From positions 62,001 through 126,000 of the forward strand of contig CAZBOW010000002.1 in NCBI GenBank assembly GCA_964493635.1: a stretch of DNA of 64,000 nucleotides. Reading direction: 5' to 3'. The notes under the pieces are model-generated. The model ran no database searches, was not told the origin of the DNA, and saw only the letters and a list, made by a program, of their open reading frames with translations. Below, one piece after another: positions 56,275-64,000 of this stretch; positions within the stretch are counted from its first letter, which is position 1, and every line of letters begins with the position of its first letter. A program made the position numbers and the translations under genes. The DNA comes from OLB6 sp964493635 (lineage in GTDB: Bacteria > Bacteroidota > Ignavibacteria > Kapaibacteriales > Kapaibacteriaceae).

Positions 56275-57870
56275 ATGATTGACTCTCACGCCCACATCGA
56301 TGCCAAAGCCTTTGATGCCGACCGACCCGCCATGTTGCAACGGGCCTGGGATGCTGGTATTGAAGCCATCATTGTACCGGATATCGAGCCGTCACGACGT
56401 CCGCACCTCCAACAGGTTGTTGATAGTGATCCGCGCCTGTTCCGTGGAATTGGCATTCATCCTCACCATGCTGGTTCCGTAACGGAAGCTGATCTTCAGG
56501 CCGTGGAAGCAGGAGCTGACGCCGCTGGCGTTGTGGCGATCGGTGAAATTGGCTTGGACTATCACTACGACTTCTGCCCTCCGGAGGTCCAGCAGCACGT
56601 GTTTCGGGAGCACATTCGCATCGCCAAGCGCAAGAATCTGCCCATCATCGTCCACAATCGTGAATCCGACGAGGACGTCCTTCGCATTCTTACCGAGGAG
56701 CAGGACGGCACTCTTCGCGGAGTGCTCCATTGTTTCTCCAGTGACGCAACCGTACTGCAAAGAGCACTGGACCTTGGCATGATCGTGTCCTTTACGGGCA
56801 ATATCACCTTCAAGAATTCGACCTTACTCCCCGTGGTTGAATCCGTACCCGACGATGCCTACATGATTGAAACGGATTCACCCTACATTGCACCAGTACC
56901 TCATCGCGGAACACGGAACGAGCCGGCGCACGTTGCGCTTGTTGCGCAGAAAATTGCGGAGATTAAATCCATGGCCTATCACGATATCCTGCGAGCAACC
57001 ACAACAACAGCCAAACGCTTCTTTGGCCTGACAGCGCTGATGATGGCGTTGGTGATGGCGCTGATGACATCGGTCGCCATCGCGCAGCCCACCCCACCGC
57101 GCGATGAGGACTACGAAAACGATTACGACTGGGAGATCGCTCTGGAAAACTACTTCGCCGACAGCACTGCCTATGAGCGCTGGGTCCGACCGCGGCGAAC
57201 GAGCATTGGTCTTGGCATTTCCATCGGCTCGAACACGCAGGTGGAGTCGCAGACCTTCCGACAGCGCTACGACAACTCGTACGAGGTCAACGGCAACCTT
57301 GATCGCGGTGAGCCGCGTCGGTGGACCTTCTTCAATCCCGAGCAGGGCCCGAATCGCAGCTTCTCGTTCGAGGGTCTCACGGCCATTGGTGGTACCATCA
57401 CCTATAGCCCCTTCACCAGCTTGATGTTGGAGGGAACGTTCACCCACAGCCAGAACACGGGACCGGCAGAGGACTTCGGCTTGGATCCAATTACGACGAA
57501 CATCGTCGAGGTGACGGGTCTGTACAATCTCAATCCGTATAGCCGCGTAAACTTCTGGCCACAGTTTGGTGGCACGATGGCCTTCGTGGACGATGGTACG
57601 TCCCAACAGACGAAGTTCGGCATCAACTTTGGCCTGGGCATCGGCGTAAACATTCCAACATCGATTGGCCTGTTCTATCCGATGTTTAACGTGCGGTTCA
57701 ATGCCATGCTCCAACAGGATCAGAATAAGCTTGTGCAACGCTACCTCGACGAAAACGGTACGGTGGCAACCAAGTCCGACGATCCGACCAAGATCTCGGT
57801 TGATCTGGCCGATGTCAACGTGTTGTATTCGATTCCGCGCCTGACCATTCTCTACTATCCACCATTCTAA
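56275..57870 (+). CDS. TatD-family hydrolase fused to a signal-peptide-bearing beta-strand-rich (outer-membrane-type) protein
   Basis: 531 aa from the ATG at 56275 (MIDSHAHIDA); ATGs at 56236 and 56254 overlap bcp. Residues 1-256 are a complete TatD metal-dependent DNase: SHAHID, GEIGLDYHYD, VHNRESDED, HCFSSD and ETDSPYIAPVPHRG supply the metal and catalytic residues, and it ends KRFFGL, the usual TatD end. With no stop, a hydrophobic stretch ALMMALVMALMTSVAIAQ follows, then an acidic segment and about 230 residues of amphipathic beta-strands ending in Phe (YYPPF), as in outer-membrane proteins. A cytoplasmic nuclease and an exported barrel should not share a chain. Internal starts at ATG codons near 57041-57062 would give a normal secreted protein. 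Either a stop was lost, or the barrel is made from an internal start. Confidence 0.85.
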   Translation: MIDSHAHIDAKAFDADRPAMLQRAWDAGIEAIIVPDIEPSRRPHLQQVVDSDPRLFRGIGIHPHHAGSVTEADLQAVEAGADAAGVVAIGEIGLDYHYDFCPPEVQQHVFREHIRIAKRKNLPIIVHNRESDEDVLRILTEEQDGTLRGVLHCFSSDATVLQRALDLGMIVSFTGNITFKNSTLLPVVESVPDDAYMIETDSPYIAPVPHRGTRNEPAHVALVAQKIAEIKSMAYHDILRATTTTAKRFFGLTALMMALVMALMTSVAIAQPTPPRDEDYENDYDWEIALENYFADSTAYERWVRPRRTSIGLGISIGSNTQVESQTFRQRYDNSYEVNGNLDRGEPRRWTFFNPEQGPNRSFSFEGLTAIGGTITYSPFTSLMLEGTFTHSQNTGPAEDFGLDPITTNIVEVTGLYNLNPYSRVNFWPQFGGTMAFVDDGTSQQTKFGINFGLGIGVNIPTSIGLFYPMFNVRFNAMLQQDQNKLVQRYLDENGTVATKSDDPTKISVDLADVNVLYSIPRLTILYYPPF

Positions 57871-57889
57871 CGATCTAAGGTTCAGCGAG

Positions 57890-58510
57890 ATGGTCACCGT
57901 GTTAACGGGAACGGGGCTGGCATCTGAGGTAGCGGCCATTCGGCAATCCTCTGCCTCCATGCAGGACTTTCGCATGGGAGTGCATCGTATTGGTATCCAT
58001 CTGGCTGTAGAGGTGTCCAAGCATCTTCCCGGCAAGAGCACAACGGTCCAAACTCCTCTGGCGCCAGCTACTGCCACGGTGGTGGATGGCGAGGTGATCT
58101 TGTTGCCTGTCCTACGGGCCGGCCTTGGACTGCTTGATGCCTTCCTCCACGTGATGCCCTATGCCAGTGTAGGCTTTGCCGGATTGCGGCGCGACGAAGC
58201 AACCCTGGAGCCAACAGAGTACTACCGACGCTTTCCGGACTCGACGTCTACCACCACGTTTGTGATCATCGACCCTATGCTGGCAACGGCCGGAAGCATG
58301 ATTGCAACACTATCGATGCTTAAGGATCTGCCGCATCGTCGAATCATGGCTGCCTGCCTGATTGCAGCACCCGAAGGCGTCGAAGCCTTAACCGCTGCGC
58401 ATCCTGATGTTCCGCTCTTCATTGCGGCTCTGGATGACCACCTCAACGAGATGGGCTTCATCGTTCCCGGTCTGGGTGATGCTGGCGATCGTCTCTTTGG
58501 CACAACATGA
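57890..58510 (+). CDS. upp: Uracil phosphoribosyltransferase
   Basis: 206 aa. The PRPP loop VIIDPMLATAGSMIATLSMLKD and the uracil-binding C-terminus GLGDAGDRLFGT are intact; VLRAGLGLLDAF is also typical. It converts uracil and PRPP to UMP. 19 bp after the tatD fusion gene. Confidence 0.96.
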   Translation: MVTVLTGTGLASEVAAIRQSSASMQDFRMGVHRIGIHLAVEVSKHLPGKSTTVQTPLAPATATVVDGEVILLPVLRAGLGLLDAFLHVMPYASVGFAGLRRDEATLEPTEYYRRFPDSTSTTTFVIIDPMLATAGSMIATLSMLKDLPHRRIMAACLIAAPEGVEALTAAHPDVPLFIAALDDHLNEMGFIVPGLGDAGDRLFGTT

Positions 58511-58572
58511 TTCTGTCTTTTCTTTGCACGTTCTCCGATTGACAATCACCTATCATTCACAGGAGTATCCCG

Positions 58573-58785
58573 ATGATCATCTTTCACTTTGGCAAGCACA
58601 GTGTTCCTCTTGCGGACATTCACGACATCCGCGTTGAGTACAAGTACCAGGATAACGAGATCTACGTCGACCTTGAGATCAATGGTGGTGCACAGCTGAG
58701 CCTTAATCTTCCTGACTCCCTGACGTTCATGGAGCAGTTCATGGCTCACATCCGTGAAGTGAAGAACATTCCAGCAGGATCCTAA
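58573..58785 (+). CDS. Small conserved-looking protein of unknown function
   Basis: 70 aa, not recognised. The sequence alternates beta-type segments (IIFHFGKHSVPLADIHDIRVEYKY, YVDLEINGGAQLSLNLP) with a C-terminal helix (FMEQFMAHIRE). No signal peptide or cysteines; probably a small cytoplasmic protein. It is likely real: AGGAG stands 7 nt before the ATG, and it follows upp in the same direction. Its end is 9 bp from the convergent aminotransferase stop. Confidence 0.7.
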   Translation: MIIFHFGKHSVPLADIHDIRVEYKYQDNEIYVDLEINGGAQLSLNLPDSLTFMEQFMAHIREVKNIPAGS

Positions 58786-58794
58786 CTGCTGACA

Positions 58795-59934
58795 CTACAG
58801 GAGTCGGTCGAGTGCCGTCGACAGTGCATCAAGGTCCACCTTGCTCGTGTGGGCATGCGTACTGAATCGCAGCACTGCGTGATCGACGACATGGTGCACA
58901 ACAACTTCGATACGATGGGTGTTGTAGAGCTCGTTCTTTAACCACTGGACATCAGTGGACGAGGGGAGCAGTACAGCACCCATTTGTAGTTCGTCGGCCT
59001 TCCAATCGCTGCATGCGGAAAGCCCCTTGCCCAACAACATGTGCATCCCGTAATCGCGGAGGTCACGAGCGTCCATCTGCACGAGGTTCCATTCGTTGCG
59101 GTCCATCCAGTGCAGAGCCGCCGGTACAGTGAGAAACGGACTCACATCTCGAGTACCGAGGTATTCAACGTCGTCAACAAAGGAACCGTCACCAGCGGTT
59201 GAAATCAGATTGCCCCAGCTCACAATGAGGGGTTGTACGGCGCGATGGAGCGACGGATGGACCCACAGAAAGGCAGAACCCTTTGGCGTGCACATCCATT
59301 TGTGGAAGTTCCCCGTGTAGACGTCGGCATTGAGGGTGCCAAGATCAAGTGGCAGGTGTGCCGGAGCATGGGCTCCATCAATAACCGTTAGGATGCCATG
59401 TTCGCGAGCTCGTGCACACAGACGCTCAACTGGCAACCGTATGGCTGTGGGCGAGGTGATATGACTCAGAAACAACACGCGTGTCTTACTGGTCACCGCC
59501 GACCAGATCTGCTCCTCGATCTGATCCATGGATGGTGCCGGAAGCGGGATGTGCGCTTCAACAACGTTGACTCCCGTCCCTTGCAGATGATGTCTCCACG
59601 CTCGCAGGCAGGCACCATACTCATGGTTCGTGGTAAGAACTTCCTCACCAGGTGCGAGCATTGTCCGCAACATCGCAGCTGCCATCGAGACACCGAACGT
59701 ACTGTTCGTTACGTACACGAGGTCCGACGGTTGAGCTCCGAGGTAGGCCGCAACATCGCGGCGAGCCCCCTGCATGAGTTCGGCGAGCTCACGATGAAAC
59801 AGCACTGGCTGACGCTCGAGGCGCTCCTGCCACGATCGCTGGACGTCCAGAAGTTCGCGGGGACAGGCCCCAAAGGACCCGTGATTGAGGAAATGGATGT
59901 CGTCGCGGAGAAGGAAGTCGGCTTTAGTCAGCAT
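58795..59934 (-). CDS. Class V aminotransferase (isopenicillin-N epimerase-like), PLP-dependent
   Basis: 379 aa. FLNHGSFGACPRELLDVQ start, the PLP Asp region VIDGAHAPAHLPLDL and the PLP Lys in NFHKWMCTPKGSAFLW. This matches the CefD/cysteine-desulfurase-like group whose members epimerise, desulfurate or transaminate amino acids; the true substrate is unknown. The start overlaps the OmpA gene stop by 11 bp. Confidence 0.9.
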   Translation of the reverse strand: MLTKADFLLRDDIHFLNHGSFGACPRELLDVQRSWQERLERQPVLFHRELAELMQGARRDVAAYLGAQPSDLVYVTNSTFGVSMAAAMLRTMLAPGEEVLTTNHEYGACLRAWRHHLQGTGVNVVEAHIPLPAPSMDQIEEQIWSAVTSKTRVLFLSHITSPTAIRLPVERLCARAREHGILTVIDGAHAPAHLPLDLGTLNADVYTGNFHKWMCTPKGSAFLWVHPSLHRAVQPLIVSWGNLISTAGDGSFVDDVEYLGTRDVSPFLTVPAALHWMDRNEWNLVQMDARDLRDYGMHMLLGKGLSACSDWKADELQMGAVLLPSSTDVQWLKNELYNTHRIEVVVHHVVDHAVLRFSTHAHTSKVDLDALSTALDRLL

Positions 59935-61834
59935 CTGCGAGAATACGAAGACGAACGCTTCGTTGCGCTATTCGCTCCAGCGGTGTCCGTGCCGGACGAC
60001 GGTCGGTGTTCACCAAAATGGTGAGTCGATCCATACCCAACACCGTTCGAGCTGCCTCGGCACGGCGTGTGCGAAGCCGCTGATTGACGTCCTCCGCACC
60101 AAGAGCATCGGTGCTGGCAAGAACCTGTACTCTCTGACCGCGGGCCATAGCATCTTGTGCCGTTCGGAGTACGGTGGTGTCGATCAACCGGAACGTATCG
60201 CTGCCAAAGTCGAAGTAGCCCAGAATCATGTCGGATTCCTCGGCAGAGCAGATCACCGTGTCGATGGTACGACTACGTTCCTCGATACGCAGGAGCGTTG
60301 TTGCCGAGGCACGACTCGTCGCACCGGTAGTGTCGGTAGTTGTAATCCGAACATCAACCTCCACCGGACGGGCCGATGCCAGCGCCTTCCGATGAACCGT
60401 CAAACGAGCAACACTGCGTTCCAGTGAGGCCTGCAGGGGTTGTCCATCAGCTGTGGCCTCCACCTGCGACGTACACGGTCCGGCCTCGCACGTCAGCACA
60501 TGAGCCGCGGACAGCTCAACCGGTTGGATCATTTCCACTTCGGTGGTTCGAAGGCTGGTAAGGGGCTGTAGAACATCATTAACCAGAAACTCGATGCGAC
60601 GATCTTCTGAAGCTAACTCGGGATAGGGTCCCGCACCGTGCGACTCCATCAGGATCGTAACCTTGTTTTGATCAACGGGAAGATCACGAAGCACGGCATT
60701 GAGACGTGCTTTGGCAATAGCGCGGTCTTCGTCGGCGGACGTGCCCACCACGATTGTCAAACGATGTTCAGGATGCTCGACAATGTAGGAGCGGACAGCC
60801 TGGAGAATACTCGAGAACGGGCCGATCGGTTCCGTACTCTTTGCTGCAAAGAAGATCGCCGGATAGACGCGACGGACCGTATCCGTTTGCCGGACGTCGA
60901 TGGCTGGAATTACAAGTTCGCTCGCAGCATCGCTGCCAACCTGGCGAGCACCCGGCATCGTAGAGGTCAGAACAACGGAGCTCTGGAGCAGGGGGACCTG
61001 CGGCTGCTGAACAACGGCTGGCGGTGGCGGTGGTGGAGGCGGTGGTGGTACCTGCTTGGGTTCCTGCTTGGGTTCCTGTTTGACGACTGGCAGGTTCCAT
61101 CGCAGCTGCGCGCCGGCGGTGAGTGTAGAGACGGCCCACGGCACGGCCGTGGTGATATTCGTCACGGGATGCTGGTATCGGAGCATCGGCGATAGTGTTA
61201 TGCTCGGTGAAAGCGGAAGATCATACCGCAGAGCAAGATCAAGAGCAACCACCAATCCAGCAGCATCAGGAAGGGCATCGTTGTATTCATTGCGAACGCG
61301 GCGTCCGTTCTCGAACGTGTAGCCTTCAGGGCCGAGCAGCACCTCCTCTTGGTGAATGCTCGTAGTAACCGGCACACCTGCCTGCATGCCGGCCATTGCC
61401 CACAGACCAGAAGCCACCGGGATGGCTACATAGGGACGCAGCGTCACCGCCGTGTACGACAACTCAAGATCGTGACCAATCACTCCCTCGCGCACGTCCT
61501 GACCATCGATGAGGTTGTAGCCACGTTGCTGCTCGTGCAGTGCCACTGGCATCATGGTAGCACCTACCATGAGGCCCACCGACAACGGACCGCCAGGAAG
61601 GCGCATGGCTGTTTGGTACTCAGCCCCGATCTCCAGGGATGCTGTCCAGCTCCACGTGTCCGTGAAGGTGACACAACACACCGGATGTGATGGAAGCTGG
61701 TAGAACTGCAGGGCATGCAGTGCCCCTCCGCCGCGAAGTTCAGCCGTTAGTGAAAGAGGACTGTGCTCCTGGGCCGACAAACCAAGGTGAAGCGTTGCAA
61801 GTAGACAGGCAAGCCAAACAGTAGCCTTCATCAT
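59924..61834 (-). CDS. Outer-membrane protein with OmpA-family C-terminus
   Basis: 636 aa. Signal peptide MMKATVWLACLLATLHLGLSAQ. Residues about 25-245 look like an OM beta-barrel (HALQFYQLPSHPVCCVTFTDTWSWTASLEIGAEYQ and amphipathic strands). A KQEPKQEPKQV plus poly-Pro linker (about 246-270) leads to the periplasmic part with two OmpA-like segments: AIAKARLNAVLRDL...SEDRRIEFLVND and GYFDFGSDTFRLIDTTVLRTAQDAM...NQRLRTRRAEAARTVL, the second being the peptidoglycan-binding one. It probably links outer membrane and cell wall. Its start overlaps the upstream T9SS gene stop (ATGA). Confidence 0.88.
   Translation of the reverse strand: MMKATVWLACLLATLHLGLSAQEHSPLSLTAELRGGGALHALQFYQLPSHPVCCVTFTDTWSWTASLEIGAEYQTAMRLPGGPLSVGLMVGATMMPVALHEQQRGYNLIDGQDVREGVIGHDLELSYTAVTLRPYVAIPVASGLWAMAGMQAGVPVTTSIHQEEVLLGPEGYTFENGRRVRNEYNDALPDAAGLVVALDLALRYDLPLSPSITLSPMLRYQHPVTNITTAVPWAVSTLTAGAQLRWNLPVVKQEPKQEPKQVPPPPPPPPPPAVVQQPQVPLLQSSVVLTSTMPGARQVGSDAASELVIPAIDVRQTDTVRRVYPAIFFAAKSTEPIGPFSSILQAVRSYIVEHPEHRLTIVVGTSADEDRAIAKARLNAVLRDLPVDQNKVTILMESHGAGPYPELASEDRRIEFLVNDVLQPLTSLRTTEVEMIQPVELSAAHVLTCEAGPCTSQVEATADGQPLQASLERSVARLTVHRKALASARPVEVDVRITTTDTTGATSRASATTLLRIEERSRTIDTVICSAEESDMILGYFDFGSDTFRLIDTTVLRTAQDAMARGQRVQVLASTDALGAEDVNQRLRTRRAEAARTVLGMDRLTILVNTDRRPARTPLERIAQRSVRLRILADAD
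61053..61083. repeat. 12-bp tandem repeat in the OmpA-like gene linker
   Basis: About two and a half copies of TTGGGTTCCTGC, coding for the KQEP repeats in front of the polyproline. Confidence 0.8.
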
Positions 61835-64000
61835 CGTACAATCACCAGTGGATACGATGACATCCCAGCGGACGAGATTGCCACGAGTTGATACGTTCCG
61901 GGTAACACAGCCCGCAGATCCAAGGGCATGACGGAGCTTCCGGTGCTGGACACCGTAGCATCGTGTGTGACAACCTGCCGACCCATCGCATCAAGGATTC
62001 GGAGGTGTACCGGTTCGTTCGTTGGAACATGGAGCGTAACGAGCACGCGGTCTGTGGCTGGCTGCGGTGCAATCTGTTCAATGGTCGGAGCCGACGATCG
62101 TACGATCCGACGCACCGGATCATCGTGCTCGATGCGCAATGTTCCCGACCGATAGGTGATCGGTACCGTCGTGCCAAAGCCAACGGCCGACGTGTCGAAA
62201 ACCAGTGGCGAAGTATCGATCTCTGCCATGCCGGGATAGCCAACGAGTCGGGCAATCTCCATCGTGCCAGTAAACACGCCGGTAACACGGAAGGTTATGG
62301 AACGCACGCCATTACGAACGTCCTGCGACAGAATACGAGCAGAACCAGCCGTTGTGCTGATGTCACGAGCGAGGTAGAGCCTCTCATCAACAGTAAGCGT
62401 TGCTTCTAGGAATCGCTCTCCAGCATAGGCCTGCTGCTCGGAGATGGTTGCCATAATTGGCAGAGCTGTGGTGTCTCCGCGGGGTGGCGCGCTTACGGTT
62501 GGTGCCACGAGCGTAGCCGTCCCCTTGTAGTTCGCCAGTCGTATCGTGCTGGACGCCGCACACGGTTCAACGGCAAACACCACCTCGGCAGCATCACTGA
62601 TCGCACCTCCGGCATATCGCAGCGTAATCACCACCGAATCGCGTGGTCCGATCACGATGGGGAGTGCTGTCACCACGGTTACGGGTTCGCCCGCCCCAAT
62701 CGATGCCTCGGTAATGGTAAGCGGATTATCCGAGCGATTTCGCAACACGACTTCGCGGTCCGGAATCTCCGGAATGAACGGCAGAACACTATGTGATAAC
62801 TGCAAGTCTGCACCCGAACCGCGACCTTGCAGACGAATCGTCCGCTCGATGGAGCGCTGGTTCGCATAGCGAATCACCACCTTCGCCGAATCGGCACCCA
62901 AACGTCGGGGAGCAAACTCCACATCCAGCACCAGTGTCCCACCAGGTGGGATCACGGTATCCGGTACAAGATTTAGCACCCGGAATTGCGCCAATAAGCC
63001 CCGTTCAATAAAGACCGTGTTGATCACAAGGTCCACAGCATCATTGTTTCGCAGCATTGCCAGCGTGCGGACCTGCTGCTGCCCGACGCATACGTCACCA
63101 AAGTCTTCTTCTGCCACCAGTAGGCTAAGGTTACGATCGATCGATTGCTGTTCAACGGGAATGAAGAAGATCCGTCCACAAAACTCCAGCACCATCGTAT
63201 CCCGCAGCAAACCGGTATCAGCAGGGACGCTGGTGAGCTGCACGTTCAGACAGGCCCCCGGCAGGACCGTATCGCCATTTACGTTGTTAGTGATACGCAG
63301 CCACGAACCATCGCGCAGATAACTACTGCGGATGATTGCCGGCACGGTACCCGTGTTGCACACCTCGGCCGTAAATGTCGCGATAGTCTGTTCGCCAATC
63401 AAGGCATCAGCGATGCGAAGAGGAGTCACCGACAGTTCAACCGGAGCGATCCGGAAGACGTCGTCGGACATGTCGGTCTCCGGCGCTGAAACGCGTCGGA
63501 GCAGTGCATTCCGTGTGCTATCGATCGACGTGCTCACGAGCGTGGAACCGTCGGGACTGAAGGCAAGGAAGGTCATGCGATTCTGGTGTCCGGCAGCCGA
63601 GCCCGTTGGCGGAAGCACCGTAGCCTGAGCCATGTCGTACACCACAAACTGAGGGCTGTACTCAAAGCCCATTGCCATAAAGGTGTTGCTCGGTGTGAAC
63701 GACAGACTCACGGCTTCGCTTGTTTCGCGATAGATGATCTTTACAATCGACGATGATTCCATGTCGAAGACAAACGTGCGCTGCTCCTTGGCACCATTGG
63801 CGATATCCGTGCGACGCTTTCCGGCCAAGCCAGCCAACCGACCATCAACCGACGAAGCTACCCGGTGCACATACGGACCCACTGCCTCGAGCAATCCGGT
63901 GTTCGCTGTGCGCTCCTCGGTGCCTGTATCGGTGTTGTAGATACTGACCGTACCGTCTAACAACGCTACAGTAAACCGTGTACCTGCCACCGACGACGAC
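61831..64000 (-). CDS. T9SS cargo with WD40/propeller-like and choice-of-anchor-D-like domains (5' end outside window)
   Basis: At least 722 codons; the frame runs past the window end, so the N-terminus is missing. The visible part starts in a WD40-like propeller (GTVSIYNTDTGTEERTA, SLSFTPSN, LAFSPDGSTLVS). Beta-sandwich repeats of choice-of-anchor D/ASPM-type follow (CNTGTVPAIIRS, EEDFGDVCVGQQQVRTLAMLRNND, VVLRNRSDNPLTITEASI). The end is a type A T9SS CTD (IAPQPATDRVLVTL, LPGTYQLVAISSAG, ending YPLVIVR). Exported; role unknown. Translationally coupled to the OmpA-like gene. Confidence 0.88.
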   Translation of the reverse strand, partial: SSSVAGTRFTVALLDGTVSIYNTDTGTEERTANTGLLEAVGPYVHRVASSVDGRLAGLAGKRRTDIANGAKEQRTFVFDMESSSIVKIIYRETSEAVSLSFTPSNTFMAMGFEYSPQFVVYDMAQATVLPPTGSAAGHQNRMTFLAFSPDGSTLVSTSIDSTRNALLRRVSAPETDMSDDVFRIAPVELSVTPLRIADALIGEQTIATFTAEVCNTGTVPAIIRSSYLRDGSWLRITNNVNGDTVLPGACLNVQLTSVPADTGLLRDTMVLEFCGRIFFIPVEQQSIDRNLSLLVAEEDFGDVCVGQQQVRTLAMLRNNDAVDLVINTVFIERGLLAQFRVLNLVPDTVIPPGGTLVLDVEFAPRRLGADSAKVVIRYANQRSIERTIRLQGRGSGADLQLSHSVLPFIPEIPDREVVLRNRSDNPLTITEASIGAGEPVTVVTALPIVIGPRDSVVITLRYAGGAISDAAEVVFAVEPCAASSTIRLANYKGTATLVAPTVSAPPRGDTTALPIMATISEQQAYAGERFLEATLTVDERLYLARDISTTAGSARILSQDVRNGVRSITFRVTGVFTGTMEIARLVGYPGMAEIDTSPLVFDTSAVGFGTTVPITYRSGTLRIEHDDPVRRIVRSSAPTIEQIAPQPATDRVLVTLHVPTNEPVHLRILDAMGRQVVTHDATVSSTGSSVMPLDLRAVLPGTYQLVAISSAGMSSYPLVIVR

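Noticed and set aside
3402..62412. Repeated word TTCTAGG (about 8 copies)
   Set aside because: About 6 are expected by base composition, and most are simply Leu-Glu codons CTA GAA, so no enrichment.
1..64000. CRISPR arrays, insertion sequences, prophage or toxin-antitoxin genes
   Set aside because: Looked for regularly spaced identical repeats, transposase motifs and terminal inverted repeats; none seen. The giant gene repeats are protein-coding and degenerate.

Overview
The window looks like a chromosomal scaffold from an uncultured member of the Bacteroidota/FCB group. Candidatus Kapabacteria or a close relative is my best guess. The reasons are many secreted proteins ending in type IX secretion (T9SS) C-terminal sorting domains, Bacteroidota-type TAnnTTTG promoter boxes, an F-type ATP synthase cluster without atpD/atpC, a TonB-dependent receptor, a PhoB/PhoR-like pair, and a GC content that looks to be in the high 50s per cent. 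It is a draft assembly. Two 100-N gaps are each flanked by the same 55 bases on both sides, so the gaps are very probably scaffolding artefacts over an unmerged overlap.

Layout. 1-3.3 kb: 3' part of a BNR/Asp-box secreted protein, fused in frame to an upstream TPR-like stretch. 3.3-5.1 kb (-): sensor kinase and response regulator. 5.4-8.9 kb (+): large T9SS Ig/PKD protein. 8.9-9.3 kb (-): DoxX-like membrane protein. 9.4-11.6 kb (+): TonB-dependent receptor, interrupted by gap 2. 11.7-13.3 kb (-): paaBCD of the phenylacetyl-CoA epoxidase, without paaA. 13.3-27.4 kb (-): three T9SS cargo genes, one coding for a giant protein of about 3,600 residues with some 32 Ig/PKD-like repeats. 27.4-27.95 kb: the only long gene-poor stretch. 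27.95-31.5 kb (-): obgE, an unknown gene and radA. 31.6-32.5 kb (+): phytoene/squalene synthase. 32.5-40 kb (-): ATP synthase cluster atpZ-atpI-like-atpB-E-F-H-A-hldD-atpG plus a DUF6544-like gene. 40-46.7 kb (-): clpC, family 4 uracil-DNA glycosylase, ddl, PfkB kinase and a CBM9-like secreted protein. 46.8-54.1 kb (-): two tandem T9SS subtilases, a crotonase and a secreted CarboxypepD_reg/OmpA-like protein. 54.2-58.8 kb (+): dnaX, bcp, tatD fused to an outer-membrane-type protein, upp and a 70-aa gene. 58.8-64 kb (-): class V aminotransferase, OmpA-family protein and a T9SS protein cut by the window end.

The genome is very compact. Many neighbours overlap by ATGA, and two secreted proteins are fused in frame to the gene before them. 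Eight proteins are likely T9SS cargo, so surface and secreted proteins dominate. Housekeeping genes (ATP synthase, dnaX, radA, obgE, clpC, ddl, upp) fill the rest.

Three observations deserve most attention. First, the octamer AGGGGGCT occurs about 22 times (about 3 expected), nearly always as GNAGGGGGCT, on both strands and inside genes. Second, several genes have a TAnnTTYG promoter box only 4-6 nt before the start codon, which predicts leaderless mRNAs. Third, cytoplasmic proteins are fused in frame to secreted proteins, with a signal-peptide-like segment at the junction (TatD case and window-start case). No tRNA, rRNA, CRISPR array, insertion sequence or prophage gene was seen.
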